DNA of 64,000 nt from DATDIC01 sp963777625. GTDB lineage: Bacteria; Pseudomonadota; Alphaproteobacteria; Acetobacterales; Acetobacteraceae. Position numbers and translations under genes: made by a program. The first letter of the stretch is position 1; every line of letters starts with the position of its first letter. Where the stretch lies: positions 62,001 through 126,000 of the forward strand of contig CAVZRO010000024.1 of NCBI GenBank assembly GCA_963777625.1, written 5' to 3'. This document shows, piece by piece, positions 33,522-42,283 of the stretch. Below the pieces are notes generated by a model. It saw nothing but the letters and a program-made list of their open reading frames with translations. It had not been told where the DNA came from and ran no database searches.

Positions 33522-34922
33522 CTAGGTGCCCCAGGGCGCGGCGAGTGGCCGGCGCCAGTCGATCACGGCGAGGGCGATGCACGGGATGAAGACCAGGCTC
33601 GGCCAGAAAAAATGCTCGTCCAGCGGATTGAGATAGAGCAGCAACGCGGCGCCGGACAGGTAAATCACGCTGCGCAGCGGGCAGATGCAGCAGGGCAGTG
33701 CGAGCCACGGATAATACCACGCATAGTGCGGGCTGAGCACGATGAGGGTCGCCGCAGCGAGCGCGGCGGCGTTGCCGGCCACGCGCACGATATCGCGATG
33801 TGGATCGGCTTGCGGCGGCGAGCCGAATGCCACCCATGCCGCGGCCGCCACCAACAGGCCGGCGCCCACCAGCAGGTAAAGCTGCGAAGCGACGGCCGGG
33901 AGCGGCAGCAAGTGGCCGAGCCCCGCCAGCAGCCACAGGCCGGTGCCCTGGTTCATGCCTTCCTCCGACGCGTAGCCGGGAAGGAAGCCGAGCACGTCGC
34001 GGCCTACGCCGATGTAGCAGGCGTAGAGCAGCAGCATGGTGGCGGCGCACGCCACCGGCATCCGCCAGTCGCGGCGCCGCCACAGCGCCGGCGCCATCGC
34101 CGCGGGCAGGAATTTCACCAGGATGGCGGCGCCCAGCAGCGCGCCGGCTAGCGTGTCTCGCCGGCGAGATTGCGCCAGCAGCGCGGCGGCGATCAGGCCG
34201 ACGGCGAACGCGTCGACATGGCCGTTGCCGGCAAAGGCCCACACGGCCAGCGGGTTCCAGGCGTAGATCAGCACGCGCTCGGTCGGCAGGCCGGCGCCTG
34301 CCAGCAGGACGATGATGCAGCCGATCGCCAGCAGCTCGAACCCGACGGCGGCCAGCTTCATCGCGAGGATCGTCGGGCTGATCGCGGCCACCGCGCGGAA
34401 GATGAGTTGCGCCATCGGCGGATAGATGGTCCGGGCGTAGGTGGCGCGGTTGACGTGAGGGTAGATCGCGGCGTCGCGCAACGGCGCCAGGACCGGGTCG
34501 GCTGGCAGGTAGCGGTACGGGTTGATGCCGGCGTTCTGAACTTTGCCGTCCCAGACGTAACGGAAGACGTCGCTGGACAGGAACGGCGGCGTTGGCAGCG
34601 GGATGGCGCGCAGCACCACCGCCACGCCGAGCACCAGCCACACCGCGCCGCGCCGCAGCCGGCGCCGCAGCAGCAGCGCCACCGCGGCGAAATAGACCAG
34701 CGCCGCGACGCCCATCAGGCCGACGAACAGCAGGGTGGCGCGTGGTGACGGCAAGGTGATTTCGCCGGGCTCGTGGAGGGCCAGCGCTGCCGCGGTCAGC
34801 ACGATCAGGGCGGCCCCGAGGCAGGACAGTTGCAACAGTCCGCTATCGGACCGGGCGGCGTCCCGTTCCGCGACCTTGTCCGCGCGCAGTTCCGGCAAGG
34901 ATGCGTCCGGTGATGCCGCCAT
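33522..34922 (-). CDS. GT87/DUF2029-like polytopic membrane glycosyltransferase
   Basis: This protein has about 466 residues and some ten to twelve membrane helices. A periplasmic loop carries LSSDVFRYVWDGKVQNAGINPYRY, the typical Asp-containing active-site loop of polyprenol-phosphate-mannose-dependent GT-C enzymes. YPPMAQLIFRAVAAI follows. The ATG at 34922 overlaps the stop of the DUF2064 gene. It likely transfers a sugar from a lipid-linked donor on the outer side of the inner membrane. It forms a glycosylation block with the neighbouring GT2, radical SAM and DUF2064 genes. Confidence 0.8.
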   Translation of the reverse strand: MAASPDASLPELRADKVAERDAARSDSGLLQLSCLGAALIVLTAAALALHEPGEITLPSPRATLLFVGLMGVAALVYFAAVALLLRRRLRRGAVWLVLGVAVVLRAIPLPTPPFLSSDVFRYVWDGKVQNAGINPYRYLPADPVLAPLRDAAIYPHVNRATYARTIYPPMAQLIFRAVAAISPTILAMKLAAVGFELLAIGCIIVLLAGAGLPTERVLIYAWNPLAVWAFAGNGHVDAFAVGLIAAALLAQSRRRDTLAGALLGAAILVKFLPAAMAPALWRRRDWRMPVACAATMLLLYACYIGVGRDVLGFLPGYASEEGMNQGTGLWLLAGLGHLLPLPAVASQLYLLVGAGLLVAAAAWVAFGSPPQADPHRDIVRVAGNAAALAAATLIVLSPHYAWYYPWLALPCCICPLRSVIYLSGAALLLYLNPLDEHFFWPSLVFIPCIALAVIDWRRPLAAPWGT

Positions 34923-35671
34923 CACCACTCCGCTGCGATCCGGGCGACATCCAGTCGCGCGAGGCACGCGGCGGTGGCGGGCGCGTGGAAGGCGCCAGGC
35001 GGCGGCGAGCGCAATTCCTGGCGCAACCGGTCAAGCGAATCTCGATCGTCCACATCGTACCACGATGGCAGTTCGATGATGTTCAGCCCCATCGCGCGTG
35101 CGCGGTCGCGCGTCTGCGCGGCGACCTGACCGGTGCTCCAGGCAATATCCTCGAACAGTGCCGTGTGCGGCGCCGTCATGCCGAGGAGGTAATAGCCGCC
35201 ATCCTCCGCCGGGCCGAGCACGACGCATCCGGGGGTTGCCGCGCAAGCGGCAGCGGCACGGCACAGATAATCGGTCGGCAGCGTCGGACTGTCCGAGTTG
35301 AGCAGACAGACCGACCCGTATCCGGAGGCGAACAGCGATTGCGCCGCGTGCAGCAGCGATCGCCCGATGCCGGTGACCCGCGGCGTCCCGGCGAGCGTTC
35401 CATCGGCGAGCACCAAGCTGGTTCCGGATGCCAGCATGCCGTCGAACAGCGCCTCGGATCCCGCCGGAGCATAGGCAATCGCCCCGGCGACGGGCGCACG
35501 CCGCGCGGCCAGGGCGATGTTTTCGGTGGTGTCGCGCAGAAAGGCGGCGCTGAGGGCGGCGGCACTCGCGGCGTCCAGCGGCGGCACCAGGCGTGTCTTG
35601 GTGCGGCCGGGCCGCGGTGCCTTCGCCATCACGGCGATGGCGGCGATGCCCTGGCGTCCGACATTCCGCAC
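34922..35671 (-). CDS. TIGR04282/DUF2064 family glycosyltransferase
   Basis: This 249-residue GT-A-like protein is related to CofC and MobA. It has VMAKAPRPGRTKTRLVPPL at the nucleotide site, CLLNSDSPTLPTDYL (metal-binding Asp region), and GPAEDGGYYLLGM. Some homologues are annotated in arsenosugar synthesis, but no arsM-like gene is nearby, so that role is not supported here. It starts three bases after the molybdoenzyme stop, which links the redox and glycosylation halves of the operon. Confidence 0.82.
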   Translation of the reverse strand: MRNVGRQGIAAIAVMAKAPRPGRTKTRLVPPLDAASAAALSAAFLRDTTENIALAARRAPVAGAIAYAPAGSEALFDGMLASGTSLVLADGTLAGTPRVTGIGRSLLHAAQSLFASGYGSVCLLNSDSPTLPTDYLCRAAAACAATPGCVVLGPAEDGGYYLLGMTAPHTALFEDIAWSTGQVAAQTRDRARAMGLNIIELPSWYDVDDRDSLDRLRQELRSPPPGAFHAPATAACLARLDVARIAAEW

Positions 35672-35674
35672 CCG

Positions 35675-36382
35675 TCAGCTCCCGCTGAACCAGTTATATC
35701 CGCGATCGGTCCAGAACCCGCGTGGCTGCTGGTTCGTCACGTATAGCGTGGTGACGAATTTCGGGTTCTTGAAGCCCAACTTGGTGGGGACGCGGATTTT
35801 GAAAGGGTAGCCGTGGGTAATCGGCAGGATTTCGTCCGCGAGCCTGAACGCCATGAGCGTCTGCGGGTGCAACGCACTGGGCATATCCATCCCCTCGTAA
35901 TAGCCGTCGGCGCATTCGAAACCGACATATTTCGCTGTGGTGTCCGCGCCGATGCGTTCCAGGAACGTGCGCAACGGCGTTCCGCTCCATTTGCCGATCA
36001 TGCTCCATCCTTCCACGCAGACATGGCGCGTGACCTGGGATTCCTGCGGCAGCGCATGAAGCTGTTCAACCGTCCAGGGCCGCTTGTCGGCAATCAGGCC
36101 GGCAAGTTGCAAACGGTATGTGGCGGCATCAAGCCGTGGCGCCTGGGTCGGCGAGTACCAGGCGTTGTAGCGGAAATCCTTGACTGCAAGCCGTTCGGGG
36201 AAGGTCGGCGCGAGGCGCGTGGGGCTGAACAACGCCGCCTGCACCTTGTCGTTCCAGCGGGAGAAGGCGGCCAGCATGCTCTGCACCGGGTCGCTGTCAC
36301 TGACATCGCAGCCGGTCAGCAGCGACAATGCGCCGAGGCTGAAGCCGTTGCGCACGAGGCCGCGCCGTTGCAGGCGGATCAT
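35675..36382 (-). CDS. Sulfite-oxidase-fold molybdopterin oxidoreductase, Tat/lipobox exported
   Basis: This 235-residue protein resembles YedY/MsrP. The N-terminus has twin arginines (QRRGLVRNGF) followed by a hydrophobic stretch and a lipobox LLTGC with the cysteine at residue 25. That suggests a Tat-exported, lipid-anchored protein. The molybdenum-binding cysteine is C122 in RHVCVEGW, and EILPITHGYPFKIRVPTKLGFKNPKF is conserved downstream. It overlaps the cytochrome b gene by four bases, which should feed it electrons. It may be a methionine-sulfoxide or similar reductase; an oxidase role is also possible. Confidence 0.85.
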   Translation of the reverse strand: MIRLQRRGLVRNGFSLGALSLLTGCDVSDSDPVQSMLAAFSRWNDKVQAALFSPTRLAPTFPERLAVKDFRYNAWYSPTQAPRLDAATYRLQLAGLIADKRPWTVEQLHALPQESQVTRHVCVEGWSMIGKWSGTPLRTFLERIGADTTAKYVGFECADGYYEGMDMPSALHPQTLMAFRLADEILPITHGYPFKIRVPTKLGFKNPKFVTTLYVTNQQPRGFWTDRGYNWFSGS

Positions 36383-37083
36383 GTGTGATCTCCGTGATGA
36401 ATGGGCGCGGAGGCGTGTCCCACCAGCATTGCCAGCAGCGTCTTCGGGACCAGAGCGACCAATGTCAGATGCACGACGACGAACAGGGCGAGCGCCGACA
36501 TGAAGATGAAATGCACCAGCCGCGCGCCCTGGAAACCGCCGAACAGCGCGGTCAGCGGCGCAAGCTGCACCGGCTTCCAGATCGCCAGTCCCGACAGCAG
36601 CATCATGACGAGGGCGAACAGCACGCCCCAGTAGAACGCCTTCTGGACGGCGTTGTAGGTGCCGAGCGAATGGGCGAGGCGGAAGCGGGCGGCGGCGATG
36701 AAATCTCGCCGGAAGGAACGGGGCGTCAGCGGCAGCCAGTCGCGGCTGAAATGACCGGAGAACAGGCCGTAGCAGGCGAGCAGCAGCAGCGCGCCGAAGA
36801 ACAGCCAGATGGCCGCGAGATGCCACGCGATGGCGGTGGCGACGCCGGGATCGTTGTGGCGCGCGAGCGCGACATCGACATTGCCGCCGAGCGTTGCCCA
36901 TTGCGGAAAACGGAACGGGAAGATCGGCGAGGCGTTGTAGATGCGCCAGCCGCTGCCGATCAGTATCAGCACGGCGATGGCGAGCAGCCAGTGCGCGATG
37001 CGCAGGATCAGCGGATGGCGGATCTCATCGCGCTCGATGACGGGAGCCGGGCGGACTGCGGTGGCGATATCGGATGCGTTCAT
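36379..37083 (-). CDS. Cytochrome b (b561/thiosulfate-reductase-type) membrane subunit
   Basis: This 234-residue protein has four main membrane helices carrying heme-ligand histidines (RIAHWLLAIAV, AIAWHLAAIW, GARLVHFIFMSA, FVVVHLTLVAL). The family N-terminus 'HPLILRIAHW' is clear. It overlaps the molybdoenzyme downstream and the ModA-like gene upstream by four bases each, so the three are translationally coupled. It probably passes quinone electrons to the exported molybdoenzyme. It is not the usual MsrQ type, which is represented by the divergent gene at 38.1 kb. Confidence 0.85.
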   Translation of the reverse strand: MNASDIATAVRPAPVIERDEIRHPLILRIAHWLLAIAVLILIGSGWRIYNASPIFPFRFPQWATLGGNVDVALARHNDPGVATAIAWHLAAIWLFFGALLLLACYGLFSGHFSRDWLPLTPRSFRRDFIAAARFRLAHSLGTYNAVQKAFYWGVLFALVMMLLSGLAIWKPVQLAPLTALFGGFQGARLVHFIFMSALALFVVVHLTLVALVPKTLLAMLVGHASAPIHHGDHT

Positions 37084-37850
37084 GCCATCGGCTCCAGCCC
37101 GCAGGCGTGCAGTCGCGCGGCGGCATCCGGGTCGCGCAGGAACGCCATGAAGCTTTGTGCATTGCGGCTGCGGGTCACCACGCTGATGGCCGCGCTGTAG
37201 CTGATGGTCTGGTCCGGCAGTTCGGCCAGGATGGAAAGGCCGGAGCCTGGCTGCGCCTCGGTCCGATAGAGCAGCCCGATAGGTGCGGCGCGGGTGCGCA
37301 GCAGAAATCCCACTTCCTCGGTGTCGATCGCGCCGGCCAGCTTAAACGGGAACGGCGGCGTCAGCCCGAGCGCGGCCAGCACCGCCGCGCTGTCGATGGT
37401 GGTGCCGGTTGTCGGGTCCGGCAAGGCGACCGGACCGGTGCCGATCCGGCGCAGCAGGTGCAGCGGGTCCGATAATCGTTGCGCGCCGCCTTCCAGGGTG
37501 GCGAACACCAGCCTGTCCCGCCCCAGCGGGATACGCGTGTCCGGGCGGATCAAGCCGCGCCGCGCGGCCGCGTCCATCGCCGCGGACTGGGTGATCAGCA
37601 CGTCGTTCTGGGTGATGCGCTCGATCTGCGCCAGCATGAGGGTCGGCGCGGCGCAGAACAGATTTATCGGCGCCTGGCTGCGGGCGGTGAACAACTCTCC
37701 AGTTCGGCGGACGGCACCGCGCAGGGCCTTGTCGCAATAGACGACGACGTTCGGGGCGGTGCTGGGATCCGCATGCGCCGAGGCGGCAAGCCCACTGACG
37801 GCGACCGCCAGCAGCGAGGCGCGTCCGAGGTCGCGACGCCCAGGATTCAT
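37080..37850 (-). CDS. Periplasmic substrate-binding protein, ModA-like
   Basis: This 256-residue protein has an exported N-terminus (MNPGRRDLGRASLLAVAVSGLAASAHA). The type II binding fold is suggested by VVVYCDKALRGAVRRTGELF, GRDRLVFATLEGG, and a hinge near ALPDPTTGTTIDS. This resembles molybdate/tungstate or anion-binding proteins. No permease or ATPase is nearby, so it may serve as a cofactor-delivery or redox-associated protein. It is the first gene of the seven-gene operon and overlaps cytochrome b by four bases. Confidence 0.75.
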   Translation of the reverse strand: MNPGRRDLGRASLLAVAVSGLAASAHADPSTAPNVVVYCDKALRGAVRRTGELFTARSQAPINLFCAAPTLMLAQIERITQNDVLITQSAAMDAAARRGLIRPDTRIPLGRDRLVFATLEGGAQRLSDPLHLLRRIGTGPVALPDPTTGTTIDSAAVLAALGLTPPFPFKLAGAIDTEEVGFLLRTRAAPIGLLYRTEAQPGSGLSILAELPDQTISYSAAISVVTRSRNAQSFMAFLRDPDAAARLHACGLEPMA

Positions 37851-38091
37851 GGTTTGCCTCCGCGGTGATCTGCTGGCAAAGCTTGCCAGGAAGGGCCACG
37901 TTTTGTCCGATGCTTTTCGCTCATGGATACCATAACTTGACCTGCATACGCTCTCGGCCCTGGTTTCTTCCGTGCGTCCGCGGATTTTCCGGCGCGTTAT
38001 GTCGGGGCGCTGTCGGGGCCGGGGATTGGCGCTTGTAACCGTTTATCGGCGGGCGGGACTGATCGTAAGAGAGGCACGGGACGCGGATCGG

Positions 38092-38979
38092 ATGGAACGG
38101 AGACAGCGGACGCGACGTCGCGTTCTGGCACCCTGGCGCGATCGGCAGGGGCGGTTTTCCTGGTTGAAAGCCGTCACCTTGGCAGGTTGCATCGCGCCTG
38201 GCGCCGTGGTGGCGTTTTGGCTCGCGACCGACGCGTTCAGCGCGCGGCCCATCCATACCGCACTGCAATGGATCGGGCTGTGGACGGTGCGGTTCATCCT
38301 GATCGCTCTGGCGATCACCCCGTCGGCGACCGTGCTGGACTGGCCGAAAATCCTGCTGGTGCGGCGGATGGTCGGGGTGACTGCCTGCGTGTATGTGGTG
38401 TCGCATTTTTCGCTGTATGTGGCGGACGAGAATTTCCACCTGCTGACGGTTGCATCTGAAATCGTCCGGCGATTCTACCTGACCATCGGGTTCGTCGCGC
38501 TGCTGGGGCTGACGGCGCTGGCGATAACCTCCACCGACGCGATGATGCGGCGCATGGGGCGTGGCTGGAAACGGCTGCACCGGTGCGTGTATGGCATCGG
38601 CGTGCTGGCGCTGCTGCATTATTTCATCCAGTCGAAGGCCAATGTCAGCGAGCCGGTGGTGTTTGCCGGGCTGTTCCTGTGGCTGATGATGTGGCGCCTG
38701 CTGCCGGTGGGATGGCGGCGGCGTATCGCGGTCTATCCGGTGCTGGCGATCGTCGCCGCGCTGCTCGCGGCCGGCGTGGAATTCGCCTGGTACGCGGTGG
38801 CCACCCATATCAGTCCGTGGCGCGTGCTGGCCGCCAGCGAGACGCTGCGCTACGGGCTGCGGCCGGCGCATTGGGTGCTGATCGCGACGCTCGCCATCGG
38901 CGCCATCGCGCTGGTGCGGCGAATCACCCGCAATCCCAGGGCCTTGCTGCGGGGGCAGCGCGCCGACGCCCGCGCTTAG
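38092..38979 (+). CDS. Ferric-reductase-like heme membrane protein (MsrQ-like)
   Basis: This protein has about 295 residues from MERRQRTRRRVLAPW and six to seven helices. The core has GLWTVRFILIALAITPSATVLDWP, the family segment RRMVGVTACVYVVSHFSLYV (heme His), and RGWKRLHRCVYGIGVLALLHYFIQSKA (second heme His pair). It matches the YedZ/MsrQ heme b subunit that feeds MsrP. It is divergent from the operon holding the MsrP-like molybdoenzyme, which already has its own cytochrome b. Upstream in-frame starts lie in a basic, non-membrane leader and were not used. Confidence 0.8.
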   Translation: MERRQRTRRRVLAPWRDRQGRFSWLKAVTLAGCIAPGAVVAFWLATDAFSARPIHTALQWIGLWTVRFILIALAITPSATVLDWPKILLVRRMVGVTACVYVVSHFSLYVADENFHLLTVASEIVRRFYLTIGFVALLGLTALAITSTDAMMRRMGRGWKRLHRCVYGIGVLALLHYFIQSKANVSEPVVFAGLFLWLMMWRLLPVGWRRRIAVYPVLAIVAALLAAGVEFAWYAVATHISPWRVLAASETLRYGLRPAHWVLIATLAIGAIALVRRITRNPRALLRGQRADARA

Positions 38980-39087
38980 CGGAGCGCTTCAAACGGACGC
39001 GACCTTGAGGTAGAGAGCGTTCAGTGACGCTGTCCGACGAGTCGGCCGCAAGCGTTCACGCTGCCAGCGAGCAGACGGGGGAAACGC

Positions 39088-39153
39088 ATGAAGATCGCCA
39101 CCGATGACCGGCTGGTCGGTTGGTCCGCCGAAATCATCCTGAGCCCGTGCTGA
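39088..39153 (+). CDS. Possible 21-residue peptide upstream of the multiheme cytochrome
   Basis: A short frame, MKIATDDRLVGWSAEIILSPC in full, is preceded by a GGGGGAAACGC ribosome site. It ends 26 bases before the cytochrome start. It could be a leader peptide or chance. No family was recognised. Confidence 0.25.
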   Translation: MKIATDDRLVGWSAEIILSPC

Positions 39154-39179
39154 CAGGATCGGGGCAGCGGAGGAACGGG

Positions 39180-42158
39180 ATGCGGTTTCACGGGCTTCTC
39201 GGCGCATGCATGATGCTGGCTGGCGTGGTGGTGGGGCCTTTGACCGTCGCGGCATCGGAGCTGTGCCCGGACGAGATGGCGCAGCCGCAGCTTCCGACCG
39301 ATCCGGAGGCGTGTGCGCGCCTGCTGCCGGCGGTGCGCTCGCCGCATTCGCTGCCGCTGAATGTCTATGAACAGAAGCTTGGCGATTATCTGCGGGGATT
39401 CTGCTATCGCGATCCGGCCAGCGGCTGGAAAACCGACAAGACCGTGCGCGACACCGGGCCGTTCATCGCGACGCTGGCGAATGGCAAATGGAGCGGCACG
39501 TATTACGGCACGCATGCACCGGTGATCGTGTGGTACTCGCCTGAAATGTATCGGTGGTTGCAGGCCAATCGTCCGATTGACCGGCCGCCGCCGGCGTCGC
39601 CGGTACCGGTGCCGGACGGCGCCGTGATGGTGAAGGAGATGTACAGCCTGGCCCCGGCATCGTCGTGCCGCGGCATCGATCCGTTGTATCTGAAACCGGA
39701 AACCCAGGGCGTCGCCGTGATGGTGCGCGACAGCGCGGGATCGCGTGACGGGTGGTTCTGGGGCTGGTTCGGCTGGTCCGACTGGCAGCCCGACTGGCCG
39801 GCGCAACCCGGCAGCCCGCTGACGATGATGGGTTTCGGCCAATATTGCACCAACTGCCATGCCTCCGCGCGGGACAACGATACGTTTGCGGCGCTGAACA
39901 ACATCAAGGGCGAGCCTGGCACGTTCCTGTCTTTTCTCAGCCAGGATTTCTTCCGCACGCAGTCCGACCAGGTGCACGTGCATTTCGCGCCGATGCTGCA
40001 GTTGCACGCCCGGCTGGCCGCGGAGAACCGGGCCGCGTCCGCACTGCCGGCGCTGCGGAAGCTGCCGGTCGATGCGGAGGCGCTGACCAGTCTGCACCTG
40101 CATGCGGTGCAGACTGCCGCGGATGCCATGCTGGAGATGCCGTCCCAGACCTATGACAGTGTTTGGGTGAAGCCCGGCGGACCGACCGCGGCAAGCGCTT
40201 TCGTTACATCCGACCAGTGTCTCGGGTGCCATACGTCGGGCGGCACCGGCCTGCAATATCCGATGACGGTTCCGGCCGGCGACAAGATGCTGAACCTGTC
40301 GCCCTATGGCACCTGGCGGACCAGCCCGATGGGCCTTGCCGGGCGTGATCCGGTGTTTTTTGCTCAGCTCGCCAGCGAAGCCGATACGTTCCACCCGGAA
40401 TTTTCCGCGGCCGCCCAGGAGACATGTCTGGGGTGCCACGGCGTGATGGGCGAGCGGCAATTCCACATCGATCACGCCGACGCAGCGGCGAACTGCGCGC
40501 CGTTTCTGCGGTCGATGCTGGATGCCGTGCCGTATCCGCCCGACAACCCGGACGCGGCGCTGGCCGATTACGGGGCGCTGGGGCGCGACGGGATCGCCTG
40601 CACGGCGTGCCACCACATGGTGCTGACGAAGGCAGACATCGCGAAGAACATCGACCAGCCGCAGAACCGCTGCGTGCAGCAGCGGCAGGATTTCCTGAAT
40701 CCGGGCATGAGCGGATTGGCCAGCACGTTTACCGGCAGCTTTGTTGTCGGAGCGCCTGATACGGTGTTCGGTCCGTTCGATGATCCCAAGACCAAGCCGA
40801 TGGTCAATGCGCTCGGGCTGACGCCGGCGCAACGCTCTGACGTTACGAGCTCGGAGATGTGCGGCACCTGCCACACGATCCATCTGCCGATCATGGATCG
40901 GGCGAAGATCGTCGGCTATTCGTATGAGCAGGCAACCTACGCGGAGTGGGCGTTCAGCGCCTATCGGGTGGGGACGACGCCGGACGGTCCGTTGCCATTC
41001 GGGCCGGGCGCGCTGGCCCTGTCTTGCCAGGGATGCCACATGCCCAGCACCGATGCGCACGGGGCGGCGTTCCGCAGCAAAATCGCCGCAATACAGGAAC
41101 ATAGCAGCTTTCCGGCGGTGGAGAACGGGCTTGGCGCGGAGGATATCGACCTGCCGCTACGTGACGGATTTGCGCAGCACACGCTGGTGGGACTGAACGT
41201 GTTCCTGGTCGACATGGCGGCGCAGTTTCCACAGGTGCTGGGTATTCGCACGCAGGATCCGATGATGGGGGATGACGGGGTCGATCCGCTGATACTGACG
41301 CGGCGGCGCATGCTGGAGTTTGCCGTGCAGAAGTCGGCGTCGATCGCGATCGACAAGATCGAGACCTCGCCGGCGTCGCTGAACGTGACGGTGGCGGTGG
41401 CCAATCTGACGGGTCACAAATTTCCATCCGGCGTCGCGTTTCGGCGCGCGTTCCTGGATTTCCGGCTGTTGGACGCGGGCGGTCACGTGATGTGGGAATC
41501 CGGGCGGACGGATCCTTCGGGCGTCATTGTCGATCAGACCGGCAAGCCGATTGCTGGTGAGTTGTGGTGGAACGACGACTGTACCGCGCGACCCGATGCG
41601 GCCGATCATCCGCACCAGCCGCATTACCAGGTGATCGATCAGCAGGACCAGGCGCAGATTTACGAGGAACTCGTCACCGCACCGCCGTCCGGCAGCGGTC
41701 CGGCCCAATGCGGGCGCACGGCGCCGACCGCCGGGAAGCTGACCACGAGCTTTCTGTCGATCTGCGCCACGCTGAAGGACAACAGGCTGTTGCCGAAGGG
41801 ATTCCTGCCGCTGGACCAGCGGGTGAAGATCGCCGCCGCGCTGGGGGCCGGTGCTGATCTGGCCGATGACACGAGCCCGGTTGCGGTGGGGTCCGATCCG
41901 GATTACCGGACGGGCGGGGGCGATCAGGTGACCTACAGTATTCCGGTTGGAGTGCTTGCAGACCGGCCGGTGGCGGTGGAAGCGACGCTGTTTTATCAGG
42001 CGACGCCGCCTTATTTCCTGCAGGACCGGTTTTGCACGTCGAACAGCCTGGATACGCACCGGCTGTCGTTTCTGACCAGTCATCTGAAATTGGAGGGTAC
42101 CGCCGCCGCGGACTGGAAGCTGAGGATGGTCTCGACGGGGGCCGTTCCGATTCCCTGA
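39180..42158 (+). CDS. Secreted multiheme c-type cytochrome (six CxxCH) with P460-like N-terminal region
   Basis: This exported protein of about 992 residues has a signal peptide (MRFHGLLGACMMLAGVVVG...VAA). Six heme-binding CxxCH motifs are visible near residues 223 (CTNCH), 347 (CLGCH), 416 (CLGCH), 474 (CTACH), 561 (CGTCH) and 616 (CQGCH). The first ~220 residues (WSGTYYGTHAPVIVWYSPEM, GWFWGWFGWSDWQPDWP, then GQYCTNCHAS) resemble the cytochrome P460-like fold. The C-terminal ~330 residues lack hemes and include a beta-rich region (NLTGHKFPSGVAFRRAFLDF). It lies downstream of an MsrQ-like gene and near the molybdoenzyme operon. A role in periplasmic electron transfer is likely; the substrate is unknown. 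Confidence 0.85.
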   Translation: MRFHGLLGACMMLAGVVVGPLTVAASELCPDEMAQPQLPTDPEACARLLPAVRSPHSLPLNVYEQKLGDYLRGFCYRDPASGWKTDKTVRDTGPFIATLANGKWSGTYYGTHAPVIVWYSPEMYRWLQANRPIDRPPPASPVPVPDGAVMVKEMYSLAPASSCRGIDPLYLKPETQGVAVMVRDSAGSRDGWFWGWFGWSDWQPDWPAQPGSPLTMMGFGQYCTNCHASARDNDTFAALNNIKGEPGTFLSFLSQDFFRTQSDQVHVHFAPMLQLHARLAAENRAASALPALRKLPVDAEALTSLHLHAVQTAADAMLEMPSQTYDSVWVKPGGPTAASAFVTSDQCLGCHTSGGTGLQYPMTVPAGDKMLNLSPYGTWRTSPMGLAGRDPVFFAQLASEADTFHPEFSAAAQETCLGCHGVMGERQFHIDHADAAANCAPFLRSMLDAVPYPPDNPDAALADYGALGRDGIACTACHHMVLTKADIAKNIDQPQNRCVQQRQDFLNPGMSGLASTFTGSFVVGAPDTVFGPFDDPKTKPMVNALGLTPAQRSDVTSSEMCGTCHTIHLPIMDRAKIVGYSYEQATYAEWAFSAYRVGTTPDGPLPFGPGALALSCQGCHMPSTDAHGAAFRSKIAAIQEHSSFPAVENGLGAEDIDLPLRDGFAQHTLVGLNVFLVDMAAQFPQVLGIRTQDPMMGDDGVDPLILTRRRMLEFAVQKSASIAIDKIETSPASLNVTVAVANLTGHKFPSGVAFRRAFLDFRLLDAGGHVMWESGRTDPSGVIVDQTGKPIAGELWWNDDCTARPDAADHPHQPHYQVIDQQDQAQIYEELVTAPPSGSGPAQCGRTAPTAGKLTTSFLSICATLKDNRLLPKGFLPLDQRVKIAAALGAGADLADDTSPVAVGSDPDYRTGGGDQVTYSIPVGVLADRPVAVEATLFYQATPPYFLQDRFCTSNSLDTHRLSFLTSHLKLEGTAAADWKLRMVSTGAVPIP

Positions 42159-42283
42159 AGTATGATCCGTGCCGATCGAGCCGATCAGGCTCGTGTTTGC
42201 CACGGGCTTCCGGGGGCTGCTTGACGCAGGGCGAAATCTGGGGACACACTCGAATCGATTTCGTGTCTTATAATGCTGGCTGT

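Noticed and set aside
34922..35671. Arsenosugar biosynthesis for the DUF2064 transferase
   Set aside because: No ArsM, ArsS or arsenic-resistance genes are nearby; only the family name suggests it.
39021..41102. A 693-codon open frame antisense to the multiheme cytochrome
   Set aside because: It is rich in His/Arg/Gln with no domain, and the opposite strand holds a signal peptide and six CxxCH motifs. It is a high-GC shadow.
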